Assembly (NCBI GenBank): GCA_033558025.1
Contig: JAUCEF010000013.1
Span: 3,031,001 to 3,095,000, forward strand
Source of the DNA: Phytophthora sp. 'mugwort'
Taxonomy: Eukaryota > Oomycota > Peronosporomycetes > Peronosporales > Peronosporaceae
Direction: 5' to 3'
Length of the DNA stretch: 64,000 bases
The notes beneath the pieces were generated by a model. That model searched no databases and was not told where the DNA came from. It saw only the letters and a program-made list of their open reading frames with translations. Position 1 is the first letter of the stretch, and each line of letters starts with the position of its first letter. This document shows positions 44,484-54,863 of this stretch, in pieces. The translations under genes and the position numbers were made by a program.

Positions 44484-46475
44484 TTACGAGCTCTTTGGCT
44501 TGAGCGCCAGAAGCGCCACGGCCGCCATGCCTGCCGTCACCACCGAGGCCGTAGCCAATGCGCACGTGGTCAAGTACCACGGCTCGGCCTCGACCGCGTG
44601 CTGTTTCTTGGTCTTGCGCGTGAAGATCGACTTTTCTTCGCTGCTACCGCCCTTACTAGTCGTCGTCTTGGTAGTCGTCATTTTGGTCGGCGCAATTTTG
44701 ATGGTCGATGGCGGCTCCTCGAGGTTGTCAAAAATGCCGCCCCAGGCCTTCTTCTCATCGCGTTTTTGCTTGTCCACCAGCTTGCTCACCTTGTCCAGCA
44801 GCGTGCGGCATGACTTGTCTCTAGGGTTCAGCTTCACCGCCAGCAGCAAATCTTGCTTGGCGTCTACGTACTTTTCCAGCTTCACGCATGCCTGGGCGCG
44901 GCGGAATCGCGCTTTGGATGGCCAGTCCTCGAAAATAAGCTGTTCAGACATGCCTAGGCGCCCCATCCACATGACGACGTTGCCTTCGCGGTTCTCGGCC
45001 AACACCGTGAGGATACTTAAGGCGTTGGTACAAGCAATTTCGGCGTCTGTGTACATGTTCACCTTCAATTTGCACGCGCCAATGTTGAGGTGGCAGCGAA
45101 TCATTGTCTGGATAATAGTCGCCTTTTCTTTGTGCGTAGCGTTGTCCTGGTTCACACGCTGAAGGAAACCTAACGAGCGGAGGTAGCTGTACACAGCGTC
45201 CTGCAGCTTACCCTCGCGGAACTCCTCGTTACCTGCGTCCGCAAGCTTGATGGCCTCGTTCACTAGGTCCTTCACCGACATTTCCGAGATGTCCTTCGTC
45301 GGCAGCTTCACATCCTTACGCTGCATGAACATGCGAGTATAGTCAGTCTTGACAACCAAAACACCGTCATGGGGACGGATTTCATCCAGCACACCCAGGC
45401 CGTACGGGGTCGACACCTTCATGTGCATACGAAAGTAAGGCTCATCGGGCTCTTCCTTCACGACGTTCTGGCGCAAGTAAGCAATAGTGTGGGTTTTTGA
45501 CGCAGCGTCAGCATCCATCTGCACCACGTACATCTTGGTTTCCGGTCGGAACGACACCACAACGCCACGTCCAAATGGAGTCACAATCCGAGTTTTGTCC
45601 GCCAGCGGTGCGACACTTACGGAAGCCGGGCTGTGCTTTTCGATGTGGAATTTGTTGCCAGGCAGGTAAAGCGCAGCCCGTGCCGTCTCCGTGCCAAACG
45701 CTGCAGGGTGTCGCATGGGGGCATTCACTAGTCGCGCCGTAGTCTTGTATCGCTCAATATCGTCATCGTTCTCACGCTTCTTCTGTCGGAGCAGAGCTAC
45801 CAGACGGTCATTGCGCTCGCGCACAGAATACTCGAAGGTTACGCGCAGCAGTAGCTTGTCAGTAATACCACTAACTGCTGCAGACGCCGGTGCCTTCAAG
45901 TCGAACCACTTTTCGTGCGGTATCTGGTCCTCGTAGTCGACACTGCGCAACTCCACCTCTCCGAGCACCACATCCGCAATGACCTCAGCACTACAGCTCA
46001 GTGAGACCTTCACGCCAAACTTCTTGTTTTTTGCGCCTTCGTACACCAGTGACTCCTGCCACCTGACAGTCGTACTGCCTTTAGATTGCACGCTGCTAGT
46101 GCGCAAGTGTTTCTTTGTGGTTTTCTCGAATGCTGACAGTGGGGTCACCTGCGTGGACACGTACAGCTCCGGCTGCGCATTGGCACTGACTGCCTGGACT
46201 GCCGCGTTCTTGTCCAGCGTCAGGTCCTTGGCTGCTAGCACCTCCACAATCACGCGGCCGGCAGCCTTGCCCGTCTTGGCGTCTAAGTCCACACCGTTCT
46301 TGTTCTGCTTGCCAACGGCGGATGCTGCGGCCGCCTCCTCGGCGTGCTGCAGCTCGTGCTCCAACTGCACTGACAGCAGTTCCAGCGGCGACAGCGCCAC
46401 TTTCTCCCACATGAGCGAGTTGCCAAGCCCCACGGACGACGCCGGCGAGTCACTGAGCGATTGCACGTCGCTCAT
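44484..46475 (-). CDS. C2-domain plus TPR-like, tail-anchored protein
   Basis: A single exon of 663 aa. About 70-210 resembles a C2 domain (GRVIVEVLAAKDLTL, PELYVSTQV, VRWQESLVY). About 305-400 has two copies of a small beta motif (TPFGRGVVVSFRPET and TPYGLGVLDEIRPHD), a repeat seen often in oomycete proteins. About 420-590 is helical with TPR-like spacing (AGNEEFREGKLQDAVYSY, RFRRAQACVKLEKYVDAKQD). A final hydrophobic segment (about 632-656) followed by Lys-Pro-Lys-Ser-Ser looks like a tail anchor, as in outer-mitochondrial or ER TPR receptors. The frame extends upstream only through TTG, so ATG 46475 is used. The function is inferred; an immunophilin-like TPR co-chaperone without the FKBP domain is one option. 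Confidence 0.8.
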   Translation of the reverse strand: MSDVQSLSDSPASSVGLGNSLMWEKVALSPLELLSVQLEHELQHAEEAAAASAVGKQNKNGVDLDAKTGKAAGRVIVEVLAAKDLTLDKNAAVQAVSANAQPELYVSTQVTPLSAFEKTTKKHLRTSSVQSKGSTTVRWQESLVYEGAKNKKFGVKVSLSCSAEVIADVVLGEVELRSVDYEDQIPHEKWFDLKAPASAAVSGITDKLLLRVTFEYSVRERNDRLVALLRQKKRENDDDIERYKTTARLVNAPMRHPAAFGTETARAALYLPGNKFHIEKHSPASVSVAPLADKTRIVTPFGRGVVVSFRPETKMYVVQMDADAASKTHTIAYLRQNVVKEEPDEPYFRMHMKVSTPYGLGVLDEIRPHDGVLVVKTDYTRMFMQRKDVKLPTKDISEMSVKDLVNEAIKLADAGNEEFREGKLQDAVYSYLRSLGFLQRVNQDNATHKEKATIIQTMIRCHLNIGACKLKVNMYTDAEIACTNALSILTVLAENREGNVVMWMGRLGMSEQLIFEDWPSKARFRRAQACVKLEKYVDAKQDLLLAVKLNPRDKSCRTLLDKVSKLVDKQKRDEKKAWGGIFDNLEEPPSTIKIAPTKMTTTKTTTSKGGSSEEKSIFTRKTKKQHAVEAEPWYLTTCALATASVVTAGMAAVALLALKPKSS

Positions 46476-46657
46476 GCCTTTCTCCGGATGCTCCGATCGA
46501 GTGGCGCGATGCAATTGCGATGTGTGATGGATATGAAGTTACAGCAGCTTGGCCCGGTTCACCGTCTGATCTTAACCGGTCCCATCTGATTCCTGCAACC
46601 TTCAGATTACACGCGCCTGATAACGGGCTGACCCCAAAAATACATCCGTAAAACTGT

Positions 46658-49600
46658 ATGTCGCATAACACAATTCCGTTGGGCAACATGCGGATACAGG
46701 GCGAGGCTGCAGCGGGGCCTCGCGCCAGCGCCGCGACTCCCGAGGACGCGGACCCGCATCTGCGCGTGATCCGCATGGACCGCAAGACGCTCCTAGCGCG
46801 TTCAAACGCCGCGCAGCGCCGACGCCTTCGCGAGGAGAGCGAGGCGCGTCGGCTGGGCAATCGCCGTCGGTCATCGTGGCTGTTCGGCGGCGATAAAAGG
46901 TTACGCGAGGACACTGTGGAGCCAGCATCACCCTTTGCCAGCAACGTGGTGGTGAGCGCCAAGTACAGCGCCTGGAACTTCGTGCCGCGCGTGCTGCTGG
47001 CGCAGCTGCAGCGGCCTTCGAATGTATACTTCCTGTTCATTGCGGTGCTCCAGACGATTCGAGAAGTTAGCAACACGAATGGCATCCCGACGATCTTGCT
47101 GCCGCTAGCGGTGGTATTTGTGTGTAGTGCAATTAAAGAGGCGTTGGAGGACCGAGAGCGCCATCGAGCCGACTGTGTGACGAATAGTCGACCGATATTG
47201 ACGCTGACTCCCTTGGGCAGTTGGGAGCAGCGTCAATGGGGCGACCTGCGTGTGGGAGACATTGTCAAGGTAATGAATGATCAGACTATTCCTGCGGATT
47301 TGTTCTTGCTGTCGGCGGAAGAGGTAGAACACGATGATGACGGTGGAAACCAGCAACAGATGCAAGAATTAGCAACGGCGAACCCAAGAGAAGTGCAAGA
47401 CCCTGGTGACTTGGAAGAAGGGAAATTAGAGTCTACGACAGACACTTCAGGCGTCTCACTAGACATCAGAGATGATCAGACACCTCACGGCCCATTATCA
47501 CCGAAGCAGCAAACAGCGGAGTCCAACCTGGCTTACATTGAGACGAAGTCTCTGGATGGCGAAACCAACCTGAAGATTCGTACGGCCATTCCGTTGGTAG
47601 CTGCGCTTTGTCGCGAATCAAACAGCAATAATCGCTCCATTGATGGTGGCGGCCACAACGAACTGCGTGGAATAATGGTGTGCGAGCAGCCCAACAATCG
47701 TATTACCAGTTTTGAAGGCACTTTTTCGGCCGTAATAAGCCCGACTCAAGCGCAGGCCTTGGGCATAGTTGCAACTGACCCAATTCATTCAAACCATGCT
47801 CCACAGTTGGCGGCTCCGGTGTATCCTGCTGCTGGCCTTTTGCAGACCGAAACGACTGGAGATGGTCTTGTACGCGTGCGTGTGCCAGTTACGGCAAAGC
47901 AGATGATGCTGCGCAGTTGTGTGCTTCGCAATACACGCTCAGTTACAGGAATGGTGGTATTTACGGGTCACGAGACTAAGGTTTTTTGCAGCAACACAGA
48001 GCCCGTTGTAAAGACGTCGTCGGTGGAGCGACGGCTGAATCAACTCATTATCGGTATCGTATTTATCCAGCAGCTCGTTTGCTTTCTTGGTGCTCTGTTG
48101 GGTGCCCACTGGATGCACACGAAGGGAGACTCGTTTTGGTATCTTCTCAGTGCTAGTGAGCGGCGGTATCACAGTCTGACTGGGGCTGCTACTTCTCACC
48201 CGCTAGCTGAGCTTGCCAAGTTACATCTGCGCTACTTCATCATCATGCAAAATTTTGTTCCTATTTCACTGAACGTGTCGCTGGAATTCGTCAAGTACTG
48301 GCAAGCATATTTCATCGAACAAGACCTGGAAATGTATGACAAAGAATCCGATACGCCGGCCATGGTGCGATCATCAGCTCTGAATGAAGATCTCGGCCGC
48401 GTGCACCATGTATTCACGGATAAAACTGGCACCCTCACGATGAATCTCATGCTTTTTCGTTACTGCATGGTCGGAGGGAAGCACTACGGCGGTCTCATGC
48501 AGGATAACGATATGGAGGCAGAGATTCGCAACGACACTGCGTCTCCCTCTAGTGTTGTGTCAAGGAATGAACCAAAATTTGTTGACTTCGACCCGTCAGA
48601 GCTCTTTGCTGACATACGTGCTGGAGGAGAGCAGGCGGAAGCGCTTCACCGCTTCTTACGACACTTAGCACTGTGTCATACGCTGATCCCCACTAAATCA
48701 CTCGCTGAAATGTGCCGTACGTCCATCCCGGAGTATTCTGCCTCATCACCCGACGAGCAGGCCTTGGTATCCGCAGCGGCGTTCTGCAACGTCCGCTTCG
48801 TACACAGGACCCCCACCGCCATGATGCTCTTGGAGCCAGGGCGGTCATCTCCAAGCACATACAAAATACTGAACGTGCTCGAATTTGACAGCGATCGAAA
48901 GCGCATGACAGTGATCCTAGAGACTCCGGATGGGACGATCGAACTGCTTTGCAAAGGTGCTGACAATGTCATTTTTGAGCGACTTGCTGCGGATCAAACA
49001 GCGATGCCTGGTGGCATGTCGTACGAACACGCCTCGGACCAGCTTACGATGTATGCAAAAGCTGGTATGCGTACGCTTTGCCTCGCTTATAAAATCATTA
49101 GTCAGCATGAGTATGAGGATTGGAACGCCCGCTATACCCAGGCACATGGTTCGATGAAGGAATTAGTCAAGCGACGCCAAGGCCGTGCGAATGCAATTGA
49201 CCCATTAATGAACGAGATCGAGCGCGATCTGATTCTTCTTGGAGTCACAGCAGTCCAAGACAAACTACAGGCTGGTGTGCCGGCGACGCTGCGTCTACTC
49301 CAAGAGACGAATATAAAGGTTTGGACCCTCACCGGCGATAAAATGGAGACGGCGGTGAACATTGGATACGCTAGTGCACTGCTTTCACACGACATGGATG
49401 TGCAGCAAATTGGTGGCGATGACTACACATCGACTGCTGCAGCTCTGAAGGAATTATCCCAGCGTGAAAATCAAGGGCCGACATCTCCTCATTTATCGCC
49501 ATTTCTGGCTTCATTGTCTTCTACGACCTCGAGGAGCAACGGGGGTAGAGGGATGCGGCGCCATATGCGTGATGGCAGGCACCGAGCGTCAATTCAAACC

Positions 49601-51580
49601 GATAGTTTTTTGGGAAGTGCCAAGGCAGCAGTCAGCGGGTTTCTGTTTGGAACACCAACGAAGCAAAAACGAAAGCAAAAGCGAAGACGACACCGAACTC
49701 GTCGGACGTCAAAGACTTCGTCAGCATGTAGTCAAACTGCAATGTATGCATCAGTTGTTACTGATCCAGAATATGTTGATAAGTTCACATCTGATGAAGA
49801 ATCGCTGTACGACGTCGGGATTGAGGCTGATGATGAAGCTATCCACACGCCAGAGTATGGCTCTCTTGGTGGAAAGTTAGGTGAAGGCCGTCGCCAGAGT
49901 GGATCAACAGTGCAGAAGTTAGCACTCGTGATTGACGGGCAAGCTCTCGAGTATGCTCTTCGCCCTCAACTGCGTCGTCTGTTCTACCAAGCCACTCGGC
50001 AGTGCGCGTCAGCGGTCATTTGCTGCCGCGTATCTCCCAAGCAGAAAGCCGATATTGTTGAGTTTATTCGCGAGTTTGAACCCGACAGTGTGACTCTTGC
50101 TATCGGCGATGGAGCGAATGACGTAGCGATGATCCAGTCAGCACATATTGGTGTGGGCATTTCTGGTCAGGAAGGAGCTCAGGCTGTGAACGCGTCCGAC
50201 TATGCACTAGCTCAATTCCGGTTCTTGCAGCGATTATTATTTGTGCACGGTCGTTGGGCGTATCGCCGTGTGGCCAAACTTATGAGCTACATGCTTTACA
50301 AGAACGTGACGTATGTGCTAACTACGTTCTGGTTCGGATGCTTCTGTGGCTTCTCTGGTCAGCCCCTTATCTTGGACGTAGCTGCACAAAGCTTTAACGT
50401 GCTCTACACGAGTGTACCGCTGGTGCTTTTTGCCGTATTCGATCAAGATGTATCATCTACAAGTGCGGCCAAGTTCCCGTATCTGTATGCTCTTGGTCAA
50501 AGGAATGTCCTGCTAGCACGTCGCGTGTTCTGGCCATGGATATTCAACGGCGTATGGCACTCTGTCGTCATCTTCTTCGTTTCCGCCTGGGCATTTGAAG
50601 GCTTTGGTCTTAGCATTCGTGATTTCCCAATCATCGCCACCGAGACAGGAAGAAGTGGCGGGCTTGTCACTCTGGGATTCGTGGTGTTTACGAACCTTGT
50701 GATCGTCGTGAACCTCAAGCTGTGTCTCGAGACGTTCTTGCTGACGTGGCAGTTCCTGCTCACAGTGACTGTGTCTATATTATTGTGGTTCGCAGTTGGT
50801 TCTCTCATCTCGCTGCCAAACTCGGGGTTCCCCCAAGCCACTGGTGAGATGGAGTTTCTTCAAGAGCTGCCGACGTTCTGGCTTGTGTGTCTTCTTGTAT
50901 TGTCGTTGAGCCTGTTACGTGATGGTTTGTGGAAAATCGTGCGCCGATTTTCGTTGCCCTCGATGTACCATATTCTCCAGGAGCGCGAGCTCCTGGGCTT
51001 ACCAAACTCACCTCGTGGTATGCTGCGCGAGCATCGTCGATCTGTAGCCAATACGGCGTGGTCGGATGATCCAGCTACAGTGGTAGACTATGCAAAGCTT
51101 TTCAGCAACATCCCGCGTCTAGAAAGCCCCGAAGAAACACTGATGCGTTCTTCTCCACTTGGCGAGAAGTTGATTACGTCCCCATTCTCGAGTTCATCCA
51201 GTGGTCCCAATCATGCGGCAGGATTTCAAGACCGAGAGAAGAAGCGGAATATTCGCATTCGCGGATCCTTTCATTCCATTGGCAGCTTCGACAGCTTTGA
51301 CGCAGGTGTGGAGCCATCTTTCTTGGAACTCCCCGGGTCTGTTGCTGCCACGGGCACTGCAAATTCGGCCGTTGGCGTGCGTTCGTCATCTTTTGTTGGA
51401 GCTCCTGGAGGCTCGTATCATGGCTACGCTTTTTCAGAGGACGAAAATGTGGACAGTGACGTGGAGGCAGCGTCTTCCAACTCAATTCGCATAGACATCG
51501 ACCAACCGAAGGCCGCATTTGGAGCGCATGCGTCCATCAAGAAGGTTCTTAAGTCGGTGCGGAGGACGAAAAATGCATAA
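46658..51580 (+). CDS. P4-type ATPase, phospholipid flippase
   Basis: A single exon of 1640 aa. Signatures in order: SLDGETNLKIR (actuator), FVPISLNVSLEF (PISL in M4), FTDKTGTLTMN (phosphorylation Asp), KGADNVIFERL, and GDGANDVAMIQSAHIGVGISGQEGAQA. Ten membrane segments are plausible. It flips phosphatidylserine or -ethanolamine to the cytosolic leaflet, usually with a CDC50 partner. It is longer than the typical 1150-1350 aa because of Ser/Asp-rich insertions in the actuator (about 220-290) and before the hinge (about 940-1080, with an Arg/Lys-rich run near 49660), plus a 200-residue Ser-rich C-terminal tail that may be regulatory. No intron is evident. It is divergent from the C2-TPR gene with 182 nt between starts. 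Confidence 0.96.
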   Translation: MSHNTIPLGNMRIQGEAAAGPRASAATPEDADPHLRVIRMDRKTLLARSNAAQRRRLREESEARRLGNRRRSSWLFGGDKRLREDTVEPASPFASNVVVSAKYSAWNFVPRVLLAQLQRPSNVYFLFIAVLQTIREVSNTNGIPTILLPLAVVFVCSAIKEALEDRERHRADCVTNSRPILTLTPLGSWEQRQWGDLRVGDIVKVMNDQTIPADLFLLSAEEVEHDDDGGNQQQMQELATANPREVQDPGDLEEGKLESTTDTSGVSLDIRDDQTPHGPLSPKQQTAESNLAYIETKSLDGETNLKIRTAIPLVAALCRESNSNNRSIDGGGHNELRGIMVCEQPNNRITSFEGTFSAVISPTQAQALGIVATDPIHSNHAPQLAAPVYPAAGLLQTETTGDGLVRVRVPVTAKQMMLRSCVLRNTRSVTGMVVFTGHETKVFCSNTEPVVKTSSVERRLNQLIIGIVFIQQLVCFLGALLGAHWMHTKGDSFWYLLSASERRYHSLTGAATSHPLAELAKLHLRYFIIMQNFVPISLNVSLEFVKYWQAYFIEQDLEMYDKESDTPAMVRSSALNEDLGRVHHVFTDKTGTLTMNLMLFRYCMVGGKHYGGLMQDNDMEAEIRNDTASPSSVVSRNEPKFVDFDPSELFADIRAGGEQAEALHRFLRHLALCHTLIPTKSLAEMCRTSIPEYSASSPDEQALVSAAAFCNVRFVHRTPTAMMLLEPGRSSPSTYKILNVLEFDSDRKRMTVILETPDGTIELLCKGADNVIFERLAADQTAMPGGMSYEHASDQLTMYAKAGMRTLCLAYKIISQHEYEDWNARYTQAHGSMKELVKRRQGRANAIDPLMNEIERDLILLGVTAVQDKLQAGVPATLRLLQETNIKVWTLTGDKMETAVNIGYASALLSHDMDVQQIGGDDYTSTAAALKELSQRENQGPTSPHLSPFLASLSSTTSRSNGGRGMRRHMRDGRHRASIQTDSFLGSAKAAVSGFLFGTPTKQKRKQKRRRHRTRRTSKTSSACSQTAMYASVVTDPEYVDKFTSDEESLYDVGIEADDEAIHTPEYGSLGGKLGEGRRQSGSTVQKLALVIDGQALEYALRPQLRRLFYQATRQCASAVICCRVSPKQKADIVEFIREFEPDSVTLAIGDGANDVAMIQSAHIGVGISGQEGAQAVNASDYALAQFRFLQRLLFVHGRWAYRRVAKLMSYMLYKNVTYVLTTFWFGCFCGFSGQPLILDVAAQSFNVLYTSVPLVLFAVFDQDVSSTSAAKFPYLYALGQRNVLLARRVFWPWIFNGVWHSVVIFFVSAWAFEGFGLSIRDFPIIATETGRSGGLVTLGFVVFTNLVIVVNLKLCLETFLLTWQFLLTVTVSILLWFAVGSLISLPNSGFPQATGEMEFLQELPTFWLVCLLVLSLSLLRDGLWKIVRRFSLPSMYHILQERELLGLPNSPRGMLREHRRSVANTAWSDDPATVVDYAKLFSNIPRLESPEETLMRSSPLGEKLITSPFSSSSSGPNHAAGFQDREKKRNIRIRGSFHSIGSFDSFDAGVEPSFLELPGSVAATGTANSAVGVRSSSFVGAPGGSYHGYAFSEDENVDSDVEAASSNSIRIDIDQPKAAFGAHASIKKVLKSVRRTKNA

Positions 51581-51598
51581 TTGTTTCAATGTAAAAAA

Positions 51599-53012
51599 TC
51601 ATGATTTTGTCACAGATGAAGACAATATTGTCTGGGCGACCTTTTCAACTTGATAATTGTATCCAGAACTCTCACGGCATTCGTCAACGGTTTGGAAATA
51701 TTGGCGTTCACTGTAGTAGCGCCGTGGAATGATCACGATCTCGCTGTGTTTCTCAACAACACAGCGATATGGCCGCGCAATGCGCACAGGTTCGAAGTGG
51801 TCTTTGACAACTTGTATGTACGGGCGAGCATACAGTACTCGCTCAGGTGGAGTCAGTGAAGCTGCAGCGTGACTCTCAGAACCAAAGGTTGGAAGTAGCG
51901 GTGCTTGGAGTGCTTCCTGTAGCAGGAGAATACAATTGAACACGTGCTCCTAGCCAAGGACATGGCGAATGAGATCGAAAAAGAGCATCACGAAAGAGAT
52001 TCTGTTCTTACCTGCTCCCAGCGGCTATCACTATCATCATATTCGATCTTCAGCGCTGCAGGCGAGGTTTGAGCAGCGCTGACGATGCCGTGGTACCACT
52101 CGCGTTCGTCGGACCAGTACACTATCGCCCTTCGGTCGACTAGTGCTCGAGCACCTTGTGCACTCAATGGCAGCAGTTGCTGCAGTTGATCGTAGTGAGC
52201 TGTAACAGTGATCGAGGGAGGAAGTGGACGAATATTTGCTGGACTCTGCAGTCACGAGGTATCAGCAACTCCGACTTTTTAAGCAGGTGAAATCTTTGAG
52301 ACTGCCAACGCACCTCCCACTGCTGCTCACCATCGTCGTAATGCACGAGGTAGCGCGGTTCATTGCCCTCCTCGATGCGCCTGATCGCTCCGTCAAACCA
52401 TTTTTTCTCCTCTTCCCAGAAGACCTGTACGCGCGTCAGCAGGTTAAGTCCCGTTGAGCTCGAGGCCGCAGGGGTTGGCATCTCGGGCTCGACGGCATCG
52501 TTGTCCGACTCAAAAGAATCCGAATAGTCATCGAAGTCGTCCTCGGCGTACTGCTGCTCCTCGGAGGCTGCAGCAATAGAGTCAGCGGCGGAAACAACAA
52601 AGGTCGAGGTCTCAAATACGTCGTCGCTATACGGCTGCTCGTCGGAGGCAGCAGAGGTGGCGGCGACGGAAACAACGGAGGGCGAGGCCTCGAACTCGTC
52701 GTCAGTGTACTGCTGCTCTTCGGAGGCTAGAACAGCAGAGTCAACGGAAGCTGAGGCCTCGAAGGTGTCTTCGTCATACGGCTGCTCCTCGGAGAGAGCA
52801 GCAGCAGTAGAGTCAGCGGCGGAAGCAACGGATGCCGAGGCCTCGAAGACGTCGTCATACAGCTTCTCCTCGGAAACAGCAATAGAGGCTTCGAAGTCGT
52901 CGTCGGTGTAGTCCTGCTCCTCGGAGGCTGCAGCAACAGAGTCAGCGGCGGAGACAACGGAGTTCGAGGCCTCGAAGTCGGTGCTGCACTCGCTGCTGCT
53001 GTTGTTGGTCAT
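51599..53012 (-). CDS. Tandem Tudor-like domain protein with acidic FEAS repeats
   Basis: Three exons (53012..52314, 52245..52012, 51949..51599) encode 427 aa. Residues 12-165 consist of six imperfect repeats built on FEAS...SAADS...SEEQxYxDD, highly acidic. Two Tudor-like barrels follow at about 190-233 (VQVFWEEEKKWFDGAI, YLVHYDDGEQQWE) and 270-311 (AIVYWSDEREWYHGIV, KIEYDDSDSRWEQ). The second domain appears only after the first intron is removed, which supports the splice model. Tudor-like folds can read methylated Lys/Arg or DNA ends. The C-terminal 117 residues have no known motif but contain a repeated ARPYIQVV/ARPYRCVV pattern. Function unknown; a chromatin reader is inferred. Confidence 0.82.
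52519..52980 (-). repeat. Six acidic coding repeats (FEAS...EEQxYxDD)
   Basis: DNA-level tandem repetition is visible within the first exon of the Tudor-like gene; units run about 16-28 codons with varied spacer length. This is typical of an expanding, low-constraint acidic region. Confidence 0.75.
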
Positions 53013-54863
53013 CTCGCCGCACTGGCGAAGTTCGGCGTTTTCTCGGCTGCAGCACTACGTGTTCATCGCTCGTTACAGAAACTGCCTGCTGCGATCAAGC
53101 GCACTCCGACGGTCTGGCCACATGTGTTTCATCTTGCCGACATATGCAGCCATCTATCTGGTCACAGCGGCGCCGTGACGCGTCACGCGAGCACTCCCCC
53201 CACTGGCGAGTCGCCAATGGCGACTTCAACTTGTGGAGACTTGATGCTTTTTTGTCGCCTCGGACTCCCAAGCCGGAGCCTCACTTTGGATGGGCGCGCG
53301 CGGGTGGGACCGGACGACGGGGGGCAGCCAGTACACGATTCGCCTCTCGCCTCTCGCTGCCCGGCGTAAGCGAGCGTCCCGTGGCGGTGCCGCCGCCGCG
53401 GAGACATCACGCAGACATGGTACAGTATCATCTCGACAGCTCCGCATTAATTCCTCGACCGGCGCTCTGAAACGCATTCAGAGGTACCTATGTATCACCA
53501 TCGTCGGACTTCAATTGCAGTCCACGTTGGCGGGTGGACCTGTCGTATCCTCCATAGCCGGACAGGATGATTGGTACATGTATTGCTCGAGCCAAAAAAC
53601 AAATGGCAACTTGGTTATACATGTACCGTACATTGTACACTGAGCCGCAAGGACATGAGAACGAGTTTGTTCGTCCAAGCAGCAGTCGCCTGCCGTCTAT
53701 GCTGCGACCTTTTCGAGCGGGTCGAAATAAAAAAACAGATCGTCGCGTTGCGGACTATTTGAATCTCGCGGACAAACAAATTTGAATCTTGGCGCACGTC
53801 CCATCGGTGCCTGCTAGAGTCGATGACAAAATGATGCGGGCCGCCGATAATGAGCCGCCGCCGGCAAGAGGTCACTTACGTGAATGATCTGGAGCAGCTC
53901 GAAAGTCAACTGCCCATTGCAGTGCAGAAGCGAACATTCTCTGCGCGTACGGTTCGTTACCCGGACCGGTTAGGGGTCTGGTTTACGGATGCGGTAATTG
54001 GCTTAAATGCAATACATTCGACTTACGGCGATTGGCCGAATCCCGTTTCGCTCACGCTGGTTGGCTGATACCTACCCGAACCGCTGCGATGGTCAGAGAG
54101 TAGGCATCCACGCGCAGAGACGGGCCTTTGCGGCAAACCCACCCCAATCTCCGGTTTTTGGTCGGTTGCATCCGGTCAGTAGAGAATTTGCGCTGTAGTG
54201 GAGAAGACTCAAACCAGAAAAGAGAAGCAGGTACGGATCAGAGCCGCGTCGCTGTTGCGGTTGCTGTACGCCGCATCGCAGCGCTGGGCGACGGACGCTG
54301 GTCGCCGACTCACGATTAACTAACATATTGCCTGTGTGTTGCCTTTGCTTTGCGTCTTAAGTAGTGCATTTTTTTCGCAGTTAACCTATTGCCGAGAAGA
54401 GTGAGATAGTTTCTCACCACCTCACACACAAAACAAGTTGCTGAGCGAATCGCACACGCCTAAAAAGCAGTTTGTGCAGGAGCTCCTTTTGTGCCGTTTG
54501 TCCCCCCCCCCACCTCTCCGCCGCACATAGCACACAGGCTGCCTGTACCCTTTTGTGTGTGCCACTTGCTGTCTTGTTGCGCTTGCGCTCTCGCAGTTAG
54601 GTGGACAGACGTCGCTTGGTCTGGGCTGCTACGACTGATTGCCACACGCAACGCACACGCACAGCGCTTCGAGTAGGTAGTTTTGACTCGAAACACTGAA
54701 AGAAGGCACCGTGGCGACGACAGCAGATACCCAGCAGAGCGAGTCCGAGCAAGTGACGGGAGTGGGCTAATTACTACACACACACAGATAAGACAAAAAA
54801 ATATCGAGCCGAGAGCCTCACTCAATAAGTAAACGAACGGAGGGAGCCGGCAGAATTAAACAA
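53013..54863. other. Long divergent intergenic region Tudor-like / IQM-like
   Basis: 1851 nt, the largest gene-free stretch. Its left half has short GC-rich open frames without domains or good starts. Its right half (54300-54863) is rich in T, C and CA tracts, including a C-run at about 54504-54514, and is probably the promoter and leader of the IQM-like gene. No tRNA, rRNA or repeat element was recognised. Confidence 0.5.

Noticed and set aside
49464..49880. Second-frame open reading within the P4-ATPase gene.
   Set aside because: The main frame is strongly conserved before and after; this is an alternative-frame shadow over a low-complexity insertion.
54504..54514. C-run in the IQM-like leader.
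   Set aside because: Simple homopolymer with no structure around it.
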